Assembly: GCA_900088475.1 (NCBI GenBank)
Contig: FLMG01001776.1
Location: forward strand, 31,116-44,991
Origin: Hyphochytrium catenoides
Lineage: Eukaryota; Sar; Hyphochytriomycetes; Hyphochytriales; Hyphochytriaceae
Reading direction: 5' to 3'
DNA: 13,876 nt
The notes beneath the pieces are model-generated. The model was not told the DNA's origin, did no database searches, and saw nothing but the letters and a program-made list of their open reading frames with translations. Below, one piece after another: positions 1 through 9,220 of the stretch (within the stretch, counting starts at the first letter, position 1; each line of letters begins with the position of its first letter). The translations under genes were made by a program, and so were the position numbers.

Positions 1-52
1 AGAGAGAGAGAAGAGAGAAGAGAGAAGAGAGAGAAGAGAGAAGAGGAGAGTA
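1..52. repeat. GA-rich low-complexity tract
   Basis: The window opens in an almost pure purine run made of GAGAGA and GAAGAG units. It is the same kind of sequence that fills the introns further right. No coding or structural role can be read from it. Confidence 0.85.
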
Positions 53-697
53 CTTGTTGAAGAAAGGGAGGAAAGAACACTGGAAGAACAAGTTGTCAAG
101 AGAACCTTGTAACGCCCCAATTCAGTTATCAAGTCTCAAGAGATACAGATCTCTTTTATGATAATCCTTACGAACCACTCGTATTCTTCTCCCAAGACTT
201 CGAATACAAGACAGAGCATGTCCTAACGAGGTAGAGTCAGATATCAGGTAGATATAAACAGTTTATGTATAGTAAGAGTCACGGTCAGGGGGGCAAAGAT
301 ATGATGTATGACGCAAAGAGAAAGAGGAGAAATGTGAAGAATCTTCATCTTCTTCAGTCTCTTCCAGACTTCAGACAACGCAAAAGATCTGCTATTGCCA
401 TCGCGCCAAAGGGCTTGAGTCCGACTTATCGCGTCCTGACGGAGCCTCAGACTGTCTTCTCATTGCTCTCCACAATGAGCGTACCTGGTCAAAACATGTC
501 AGAAGGGGTGAAGAGGACCCGTGAGGTCTGACAGGAAGCATCTGAACTTCTGTAAGTCAACTCCCCTTGGGGCCCTAGCTTCAACAGACAAGACGCATCC
601 ATCGGGTGTCTGCAAAGAAGAAGACAGAGAAAGAGAGAGACAACGGGGGCTGGAGGAGGAGGAGGGTAATCTGGTGGATTCTTCTATAGCTGGTGCG
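53..697. other. Upstream region of the VTT-domain gene, no confident gene
   Basis: This stretch precedes the start codon at 698 and should contain the promoter and 5' leader of that gene. I see no TATA-like box at a telling distance. The reading frame of the first exon is open upstream as far as 521 but contains no ATG before 698. A + strand ORF at 265-531 (88 codons) and a - strand segment at 392-484 are both open. The latter has an acceptor-like CAG at its start, 30 codons and a TAG stop, so it could be the last exon of an opposite-strand gene. Neither shows a recognisable domain, so neither is called. Confidence 0.4.
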
Positions 698-2213
698 ATG
701 GCGTTCCGACTTCAGAGAGCGACGGTGATCCGAGGGCTCGTGCTGCTGCTGCTCTTGGCGGGAGCCATCGCCTTCATAATTCTGATGAAGCACCATACAC
801 AGGAGCTCGCCAAAGTGGCGGAATGGTTTAGGGTAAGCCCTATGTCACGCCTGTAGGCTCCACCTCTACTTATATCGTTTCCTTCGTATGCGTTCCCCCT
901 CTGACATCAGTGACAATTGGATGCCTCCGCTAACCACCGCTCTATTCTGTCTTCTACTTGCGCTTCCCTCGCATCCTGCTTTCACTCCCTCTTTCTCCAT
1001 CTCTTTGCATTGACCTCCTTTCCGCTCTTCCTCTTTCTATATACCTTACTCTCTGTCTTTCGCCTCCTTCGCTCCACGTCCTCGTCACCTCATTTCCCTC
1101 TCCCGCTGTCCGTCCTCTTCCCCTTATGATCCAGTTCCAGGGAGACCATTATCTCCTCATCTTCAAAGCCACGTGGCAATTTCCTTCGTATGCGGTGGCC
1201 ATGTGTTGTCCCTATCCGACTCACTTCTTGATTTGTTGTTAGACCTCAGGCTGGCTTGGTGCTCTGGCCTTCGTTTTCGCTATGCAGATCTGGTTCCTTT
1301 TCTGGTACGCTTTCGTCCTCCTTCGCTTCATCGTTCCCTATATGTCTCCTCCCTCTCTGTCTCTTCCCTGCCTCCCTCCCCTTTTTGATTATCAATCGAC
1401 TCACTTGAGTCCCAGTTATCTACGCACCTGGCCTCTCTATCTTGTACTTTCGTAGTGCGAACACGGCATTGTACCCTGTCCTTTTCTCTCTTTGCTCCGC
1501 TCTCCCCTGGACTCCGGCTTCTAGTTCGTTGCATTATCTGTGCCTTGCCCATCATCGTCCAATATTAAGGCTCAGCTCTCTCTTCCTCGTGCAGCATGCC
1601 ATCCAGCATTTTTGAGATCTTAGCTGGGTACCTCTATAACTTTACGCTCCTAGGGTTTGCAATCACGACAACAGGGAAGATTCTAGGCAGCACTCTCTCT
1701 TTCCTAACTGCCCGCTTTCTCTTCAGAGAATGGGTGGCTGCCCACTTAGAGCACCGTTACGCTCTCTTCAAAGCGCTCCGCCACTTAGTGCACCACGATC
1801 CTGTCAAGTCTGTAGTGCTTCTTCGCTTTGCTCTCATCCCAATGGCACTGAAGAACTACGGGCTCGGTGTGCTAGATGTCCCTCTCTCTCTTTTCCTCCC
1901 TCTCTCGCTCTGCACGGGTGTCCCTTTCACACTTGCCTTGCTATATATGGGAAGCAAGGCAAAGCACGTGACGGATATTATAGAGGGAGGAGGAGACATA
2001 GGGAAGGGAGATGTGACACAGCTTGTGCTCTTAGGCGCGAGCATGCTGGCCACTGTGGTGATTATAGGGATTATTGGCTATTATACCAAGCAGTACATGC
2101 TGCACCTTATCCCTGACTCGGACGGAGAGGAAGAGGAAGAAGAGGCACTGAAGGCTCAGGAGGCAGAGCCTTTTCTGCCCAAGAGTGCCAGAGGGAGACC
2201 TGTAGTACAGTAG
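698..2213 (+). CDS. VTT-domain (SNARE-associated Golgi / DedA-type) membrane protein, 3 exons
   Basis: The model is join(698-832, 1243-1304, 1595-2213), 816 nt, 271 residues and a TAA-free TAG stop. Exon 1 ends before GTAAGC. Exon 2 is only 62 nt and ends before GTACGC. Exon 3 starts after CGTGCAG. Phases are 0 and 2 and join without a stop. The product has an N-terminal membrane helix (about residues 12-30) and then the VTT core. That core carries PSSIFEILAGYLYNF (about 68-82), a GKILGSTLSFLTARFL stretch, and RFALIPMALKNYGLG, which corresponds to the family's R-x-P-P-N-Y-x-x-G segment. A GS-containing helix follows, then a last membrane helix (TVVIIGIIGYY) and an acidic, Glu-rich tail. Eukaryotic VTT proteins (TMEM41, TMEM64, Tvp38 groups) sit in ER or Golgi membranes, and some scramble lipids. 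Which subgroup this is cannot be decided here. The start ATG lies in a good context (GCGATGG) and is the first in frame. Confidence 0.85.
833..1242 (+). other. Intron 1 of the VTT gene, pyrimidine-rich
   Basis: This 410-nt GT-AG intron is strongly CT-rich on the coding strand. ORFs drawn through it translate as Leu/Ser/Pro-rich peptide and are not believed. It contains two copies of a 15-base word (TTTCCTTCGTATGCG) at 878-892 and 1180-1194. Confidence 0.8.
1305..1594 (+). other. Intron 2 of the VTT gene
   Basis: This 290-nt GT-AG intron runs from GTACGC to CGTGCAG. It interrupts a codon after its second base (TG|C, Cys66), immediately before the conserved PSSIFEI motif. It is CT-rich and holds no other recognisable feature. 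Confidence 0.8.
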
Positions 2214-2456
2214 ACACAAAAGGAAGGGGAAAAAGACATAAGTGAGCAGAGAGAAATAGTTAGAGAGCGCACCTGCCCATGATTTGACAAAGAGAAGAGC
2301 GACGAAACAACCAGAGGGGCCCGTAGCGCTAGGGGGACTGAAAACTTTTGCCTGGCCCTAACGCTACCTACCTCTTCGTTGTCCACCCAGCCGGTCCTCG
2401 TCCAACAATCCCTGTGCTCCAATATGCCTATTGACCACTCCTATTTTCAGCTCTGT
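2214..2456. other. Convergent intergenic region
   Basis: These 243 bases lie between the stop codons of the + strand VTT gene and the - strand LSm gene, so they must hold both 3' untranslated regions. I see no AATAAA on either strand, and no stable terminator-like hairpin. Nothing else is recognised. Confidence 0.6.
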
Positions 2457-5067
2457 CTAAGCTGCGTGCACAAGTGACACATTGTCGCCTCGAATAAATA
2501 ATTGCTTCACATGTCGGTACCTAAGAGCAACCATCAGCGCCAGTAGAATTGTGTGAAATAGGGACGAAAGGGATCTGGTACAGAGAGACTTCATCGAAGA
2601 CTAGCAAAGGGGTTTCCCACTCACTCGAGCAGAAGAGACCGCTTGTGATAACGGAGAAAATTGCCACAGAAAAGGCTCAAAGGACAGAGTGCGCTTCTTT
2701 CTAAGGCTGCGCTATGGAGCGATGGGATCGAAAGAGAAGAGTAGATGCTTAAAACAGCAGGCCCGCAAGTATTCGGTCGCCCCTTCCTTTCCCTTCTCTC
2801 CTTACCGCACTGTATCTTCGACCACTCTATCTCTCCAAGGCTCCTTGGCGGCCATTCTATCAGCAGAAAGACCAGCAAAGGCCTTCAACCTAGTGGTGTA
2901 GCCTCTCAGGCTTGATGGAAGAGACGGCTCCTCGTCAAGCTCCATTTTCTTCTCATCCTCTCTCTCTCTCACCCGATCTCTGCCCTTCACGAGAAAGATC
3001 TCGTCGACATCTAGTAGAGCCAGGTTGAGGTGCTTGTCATATCCGTGTAAGAATCCTAGGCAAAAGCCTCGAATAGAGTTCACCCGCCGAACCATGATGC
3101 AGACTCGTTTTCTTCTTTCATAGAGGGCAGCGAGCACACTGTATGGTCCAGATGATGTGTGAGCTGCAAGCGGAAGCGGAGAAGGGAGGACGGCCAAAGT
3201 GAGGAAGGAAAGGATGAAGCTGTATACGCCGCAAAGCAAGGAGATATAACGACGCAAGAGAGAGCAATCAACAAAGGTTGACAAGCTCTAGCAGCAAACC
3301 GTGCAGACTGTACGAGGCTCTGTCTCTCCCTCAAGCTTTCAATCCTTCATGGTTCGCTACCTTTGATCTTGCATATAGTACCTCTTACCTGCAATGATAT
3401 CAAGAACTGGTTGGATCTTTCTGGCTGGCCTCGTGCTATCTATGGAAACCCTTAGTTAAGTCTTGCAAGCTCTTCCATGCAAAGTGATACATTTAATGTC
3501 CTTCTTACCTTTGGTTGGCTTCGAAGCGGTAGCCTTTGGTCCTCTCTCCGTGGCGAGCGATGCATCCAGCTGCAAAGTATAAATGAGGCATAGCAACCGT
3601 GAAAAAGGCGCAACAAGAATGACAAAGAGAGTCAGAGGATTACGTAGAGAGGACAGTGAACTTGTTAGCAGACAGAACACCACGCGCTTTGGAAGCCACA
3701 GAAGCGAGCGGAGAGGACGGGAACGGTCACCGCCAACTTGCAAGCAGACGGTAAATGAAAGAGAAACTTCTTAACCAAGAGAGGAGCCATTGCCATGGGA
3801 AAAGAGAGAGAAAGAGATATTAGGAGAGCCGTTAGTGAAGCGGAAGGACGGCAAAAGAGTGACACATACCAGAACTCTGCACTTGGAGAGGTTGTCGAGG
3901 GGTTCAGTGGATGAAGAACACACTAGTCCAAGTGTCTCTTCCTCTATTTGCAAAGCCAGAACCTTCTCAGGGTCGAAGAGAGAGGAGAAGACATTGAAGG
4001 CAGGATCTTTCAAGCCTGGTCTTCCTTTCGGATGCTTCCCATGTGTCTCCTTTCCCTCTTCTCCTAGATCTATGCCATGGGGGATGTAGAGAGTCTCCCT
4101 GCGCCCTATGAGGGCCTCTATGGATGCTTCTAGCTCCTTGCGAAAGCTTTGTCTAGGATCAGAAGAGCCCGGCGCATCTATCTGAAGGGAGAGAGAGAGC
4201 CATCAGGCGACCCAAAGGATGGGAATGGGAAGAGAAGTAAAAGAGACTGAGCCCACGGGCGGATGGAAGTATAACAAGCAGGAGAGTGCTAGAAGGACGT
4301 TATAAGGCAGCCTGCAATGTTAAGATAGCGAGTCACTACCGCTGAGAGGCTCCCTGGCCGAGAGCTGGAGAAGTCTGGTGGGGCGCGAAGAAGAGAGACA
4401 GGCGCGCCATACTTCGCCTCAAGCTTTCTGAACAAGAGTTGCACCTTTCCTTTTGCTCTTGAGATGATCTCATCTCTGCAAAGAATAATAGAACCGCGTT
4501 CAGTGAAAGAAAGGTGGTGAGGGGAAAGCAGGCAGACCTAAGTTGGGCCAAGACACAGCGCGGAGCCAACTGAACGATGCGTATGAAACTGAGCAATGTC
4601 GGTTGGAGAAGTAACAAAGAGGAAGGTGAGGCAATTAGGTCTTGAGAGAGAGAAGAGAAAAGAGTCCACAATGTCAATCAGAGGCTTATGTACATGTTCT
4701 CCGCTGCCTTCGGGTTATGCTCCAAGAAGTAGATCTGCAGCGAGTAGCGCAAAGAGGTGGCATCATCCTCCATCCTCACTGAGTAGATGGACGCATCCCC
4801 AAAAGTCAGCTGAGATTGCCAGACTGCTTCTCCCTCTCTTAACCACTAAGTATCGCCCTCCAATGCTTTTCTGGGACGTGCTGCCTATTCCGATGTCAAA
4901 TGGCGGGTTAAAAACGCGATAACTGATCTCTGCCTAGGAAGCTTCGCGTCTGAAGGATCTTCAAAAGCTCAGCCGTTGGGCGGTTCTCATTCTGAAGATC
5001 TTTATAAAGGTTTTTTGTCTGTTTGTGTAAGATCTGATTAAAGTTTAAAGGAATCCATAGGTGAAAG
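2457..5067 (-). CDS. Lsm11-type LSm/Sm-like protein with an unrecognised N-terminal region (5' end not found)
   Basis: The transcription-order exons are 5067-4924, 4837-4694, 4475-4340, 4181-3870, 3569-3509, 3163-2806 and 2520-2457 (TAG stop). All joins keep phase and give 405 residues. The Sm1 half is in exon 6: GPYSVLAALYERRKRVCIMV, then RRVNSIRGFCLGFLHGYDKH, then LNLALLDVDEIF. The Sm2 half is split off in the last exon as YRHVKQLFIRGDNVSLV. An Arg/Glu-rich insert of about 60 residues separates the halves. A split Sm fold with a long insert and a DVDE turn is typical of Lsm11, the U7 snRNP subunit for histone pre-mRNA 3' processing. The FNVFSSLFDPEKVLAL segment and TEPLDNLSKC in exon 4 resemble the FDPL-A-LY and LDN segments that precede the LSm domain. 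Exons 1-3 (for example TFGDASIYSVRMEDDATSL) are protein-like but unfamiliar. No ATG precedes codon 70 or so of the model (first in-frame ATG at 4773-4771), so an upstream exon may be missing. It is also possible that exons 1-3 belong to another gene. Confidence 0.72.
2521..2805 (-). other. Intron splitting Sm1 from Sm2 in the LSm gene
   Basis: The donor is GTGCG|GTAAGG (exon ends at 2806). The acceptor is GCTCTTAG (exon starts at 2520). The split codon CG|G gives Arg, so DTVR runs straight into YRHVKQLFIRG. Open frames inside this 285-nt intron are treated as chance. Confidence 0.75.
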
Positions 5068-5130
5068 CTAGGGAAGAAAAGATATCTTTTATATTATATA
5101 AGTACAAAAGATAATATATCGCTAAAATAT
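5068..5130. promoter_or_regulatory. AT-rich island, possible promoter or intron interior
   Basis: About 60 bases are far richer in A+T than the surroundings and include TATATTATATAAG and AATATATC. CTTTTA and its complement-like AAAAGATA face each other across the centre, an imperfect inverted repeat. It lies directly upstream, on the - strand, of the first exon found for the LSm gene. It could be a TATA-type promoter for either strand, or intron. The call is weak. Confidence 0.3.
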
Positions 5131-6833
5131 GGAAATAACGCCGTTCATCGCCGTCATTGCCTTTCTGTCGATTTTCCTGTCTCCGTCAGGATCTGGGCCT
5201 CTCTCGGCCCTCCCATAGCCGTTCTCTCCACATGCAGCAGCAGTTGTGCTTGCCTTTTCTTCCCGTTGATCGATGATAGGCTGACTCTGTGACCATTAAC
5301 TTGGACTGAGCCCACCGAGGGACAGATGGGATAGAGGCGACCTAGGACATCTGCCATGTGGGCAGGCAGGTGCCAGATCGCCAACAATCTGCATCAAGGG
5401 AATGTGTATAAAGTGGCATCATGGAGTTCTTTGCTGCTATCATCCCTTCTGAGACCGTCATGACGATCTGAATAGCTGGCCAGCTTGCACGGTCCCAGCG
5501 TTCGACGCAAGAGCACCTGCTCAGCACCAACGCCCTCCAGTATAGGTCTTGTGCTGGGGATGAGGGGCAAGAAGTGGGCGAAGGAGCTGCATCTTCAGAA
5601 GACTCTATTAAATATGCCGGAGGCGGCATGAGATCTCAGTATAAATTATCTATAAAGAAGTGAACGTTACAAGCTCTGACGCTCTTTCTGCTCTCCACGT
5701 CTGCTACTGCTGCGCCTGCCTAGTCCATTATAAACCTGGTGGATGCTGAGGAACGACAAGAGCGCTTCAAGGCTCAAAGCAAGTTAGAGGGATGAAAGGA
5801 TGCCATAGAACCATTTAAACAGAAGAAGAAGCAGGGAAATGTGACGCCTTTCACTCCGGAGCGTGGTCTGTCGTAGATGGGACTCTAGCAGGAGGAGCAT
5901 CTGCTGCCGGGTTGAAGGTAAACAACAGAGAAGAAAGGGTAATCAAAGGGACAAATATCTGAGGTGCCCGCTGCGTTGGAAGCTCGGCTGATCAACCCTC
6001 TTCAGAAGAGGAAAGATCGAGGCCGTTCATATGTCGTTGTGCAGGTTGTCCTCACCGTGAAACCTCCCCACTGGGTGCTGAGGCGATCTACCATGGATAT
6101 GTTGTCTTTATCGAGCAGCAGGATGAACGAGTAGGTTCAGGAAAGCCAACAATCTCTTAACATTCTATGTTTTATAACAAGGAAGTTGATACAATGAGAT
6201 TAACGAGCGACTAGCGGCGGTCTCGCTCGTGTCTTGGTGCATTGAACGGCATTGCTGGGGCCGGTCACTTCTTCGAGAGAAGAAGAATGGCGCTGGAAGA
6301 ACAAGTGAACGCCACGACATGCAAGAAGTCAGTTATAGAGATGACTCTAAGGGCTCTGACCAGCCAAGCAAGACATAATACGAAGGCGGAACAAGGTGAG
6401 CCCTAGAAACTTAAAGAGGGAGAATCAGGGTGGGCTTAGAAAGGATTGACCCGCACTCCTGAACACGTAGGAGAGAAGGGAAAGACGTCTGCCAACATCA
6501 CTGCCTCGGACTGACTGATTGCCGCCTCTTTGCCGTCCAGATAGAACGGTTCACCCTATCGCCCACCGCGAGAGATACGAAAGAGGGACAGCGTGAGCTT
6601 ACGACCGTCTATGCGTGTGATTCTCTCCTTGAGTTCGGCTCTCTCTTCCCAGGTTCTCTCACTCTCTGTTCCACACCCTGCTGTTCCCTATCTCCCTTGT
6701 CCTTGATAAACCGTACACCGTTCATAGGTCGATATTTCCAAGATTCATCCTCTGCGTTCTTCAACTCAGCGAGCGGCACGCTCTAGTTTGGGCCTTTGCT
6801 CTGCTCTCTCTCTCTGTCTTTGTAGCCCGCCTT
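5131..6833. other. Unresolved region with broken coding-like segments on both strands
   Basis: No gene model closes here. The - strand has two open stretches: 5629-5342 (95 codons) and 5387-5154 (77 codons, ending in TGA, containing VGSVQVNGHRVSLSSINGKK). Segments at about 6128-6061 (LLLDKDNISMVDRLSTQWGG) before a GTGAGG donor and 5976-5851 after an acceptor CAG join in phase. The + strand has a competing chain: about 5974-6130 (CRCAGCPHRETSPLGAEA), 6215-6395 (60 codons plus 1 base, containing MALEEQVNATTCKKSVIEM), then 6541-6596 ending in TGA. These also join in phase. Because antisense segments look equally protein-like, I cannot choose. The base composition is more even than in the introns. 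From about 6610 to 6830 the + strand is CT-rich, like an intron or 3' UTR of a + strand gene. Confidence 0.45.
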
Positions 6834-9180
6834 CTATCTCGCTCTATCTCCCTTCTCAGCTAAAGCCTGTCTCGATGTTACCTGAATTTTGCCTCCAGAG
6901 ATAAGAGAATCTATTTCCTGCCCCGGCGTGTGACTGGGCGGCAGGTTCGATCCTGCCAACACTACCACTTTTGCCTCTGCCCGGAGCTTCTCCACTCTCT
7001 CGTTCGCAAGTGAGGCAGAATCAAAGTCAGACAGAAGGCGGGAGAGCTCTCGGAAAGTGCTAGAGTCCACCTCCGCCTGATGCTTCGCCAGTCTTTTCCG
7101 TAGCTTAGACGGCTCATATCCTACTTCCAAGCTCGATTCTGGTTGAAAAGAGAGTTGTCAGACCGGCAGGCGGCGGAAGAAAGCGAAGTGAGAGGCCAAA
7201 GGGTGACAGAGAAAGCTCTAAGAACAGTCGAGCACTCGGGCGAGAGACAGAGGACGTGGCGGAAGCGGGAGAGTGACGTAAGAGAGCTGAAGTGAGAGGG
7301 AGAGAGAGCATCATCCGCTCTACCTAGCGCAAGAAGCTTCTCTGGGCTGATGGGAAAATCAAGATTTCTTCTTTTGATCAGCATCCGGAGGAGAGAGAAG
7401 AGAAAAGAGAGGAGGGGCCAGTAACCCTTCCACATAGCTCTACGGCCAGAAAGAGAGTCAAGGTAAGAGGAATGAAAAAAGATAGTTAAAGGCTTAGGAG
7501 AGTTAACGAGTCGCCGTGTGCGGATAGCGGTAGGTAAGAGGAATCAGGAGGAAAGAGGAGCGCCAACGAACTCGTTTTAAGGTAAACAAAGCACGAGCAA
7601 GGCAGCATGATGACTACACTGAGCGACAGACCTCAGTATTCCGCAGTAGCAGAGATACGCAAGCAGCTCATCCCTGAGCTCACTGCGGATTGCAGTGCAA
7701 TCCACCGCTCGCAAGGCCTGCGCCAGGGCATCGACCGCGTAACAGTCATACTCCCCTGCAGAGAGTTTCTCTCGCAAGGCGGAGATGCTACGAGCAGATA
7801 AACAGTACGCAGAGCCAGCAGAGAAGAAGAGAGAGTGAGAAAAAGTTGAGAGGAGAGAGAAACCTCCATCAGCATAGCAGAACGGCATCCGAAGAGAGAG
7901 GACGGAGATCCCTCCAGGTTCAAGAGCAAAGGCAGCGTTGGAACAAGGGCCAACCATCGTCGGACCAGGACTTTCAAAGGGGAAATGAACGCTTTAACTC
8001 TGTCGACAGAGCAAAGAGAGGCATCAAGTCAACTGCATCAAAGGAGAAAGCATGTGATGGTCACACAAGAGTTCACGGGAAAGATTGTGAAAGATGAAGA
8101 GGGAGAAAACGGAAAGAAAGAGAGAGGGAGCGAGAGAGAGAGTCGATACCCCATCAGAGCGCTCTTCTCATAGTCTCGACTGAGAAGCGTGCACACCAGA
8201 GCGTCAAACCCTCTATCCTTTGCTGAAGAGAGCTTTTGGGCCTGTGCTTTATGCTCCTGAGGATTGTTTGAAATGTTTGCCAGCTTGTAAAGGCGCGGGA
8301 TCAGGTCAGGCGGATAATGGAAGCCAGCGCATAGAAGCTTCAACTGTTAATGAAAAGGACAGAAAGAGTAGAGTGTGAATACGATCACTGTAACAAAGAG
8401 CAAGCTAGACAAGAGAAAAAGATGGGTTGGGACACCGGAAATGTGTCATACGGTACATTAAGATGGAAGAGAGAGAGCGGGAATTCGCGGTGGCAGAGCA
8501 TCGCATAGGGTTGCACCGTACGAGGTTACAAATCTAAGGGATAATGGGAGAAAGGACGTTTGTTCACGGAGAGAATGGAGGGGAAGAGAGAGAAGAAGGA
8601 GAGAGAGAGAGAGAGAGAGATTGAAACAAAGCGGAAAGATAGGGCGAGGGATAGCAGGATGCATGCCTCAATGTCACCGCCATCCAGCTCTTGCAATAAT
8701 TTCACTGCCAGCTCAAGCTCGCCCTCTCGTAGAGCTCGCTGTGAGCACCGCCTTACTGCTGTCTCATCCTGGACCAGACGTTGAACGGCAGCGAAGAGCA
8801 AGACAAACGGATGCACGTTTAAACAGAAAAAGAGGGAGAGTGGGGTATGTGAAAAGGAGGAGAGAGGGAGGGGAAGGAAGAGAGACAGAGAGAGAGAGAC
8901 AGAGAGAGAGAGATATGGTGGGAAGGGTGAGGGAGGGAGACTATCGAGGGATTCACAGAGGTCCTCGTCACGCTCTGCTAGAAGGAGATAGACCAGACTC
9001 ACCTGTTGGCCTAGAGCTTTAGACAAGCAGTAGGCCATCAGAGTCTCGTTGCCTCGGAGAAGTCTCTTGATCGCGGCTTACAGAGGAGAGAAGCATTAGT
9101 TTTTATCGAGACATTTGGACTTATAGCGCTATCTATGTCCGGCTGGTTATGTCTCCTTTCAATGAAGCCGAGCTGCTGCC

Positions 9181-9220
<40 letters not shown>

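Noticed and set aside
2601-2624. 24-nt GTGAGT...CTAG mini-intron on the - strand
   Set aside because: It is too short for this genome's other introns (108 nt or more), and the flanking frames are not needed for the LSm protein.
5129-5218. Possible signal peptide ORF (MEITPFIAVIAFLSIFLSPS)
   Set aside because: It is only 29 codons. The hydrophobic run ends in TGTCTCCGTCAG, which looks like an intron 3' end rather than coding sequence.
7690-8097. 135-codon + strand ORF
   Set aside because: It overlaps three phase-consistent - strand exons and shows no domain.
8149-8150. GTATCG donor considered as a U12-type site
   Set aside because: The U12 consensus needs ATATCCTT or GTATCCTT. Here it is GTATCGAC, and no U12 branch site is seen.
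8978-9002. 25-nt GTGAGT...CTAG mini-intron
   Set aside because: The same length argument applies. The longer intron to 8769 fits phase and family pattern.
8526-9038. Long - strand ORF reading through the exon donor at 9002 into Leu/Ser-rich sequence
   Set aside because: The GTGAGT donor after GLGQQ-type coding and the phase-perfect join to 8768 are better. The middle of the ORF is translated CT repeat.
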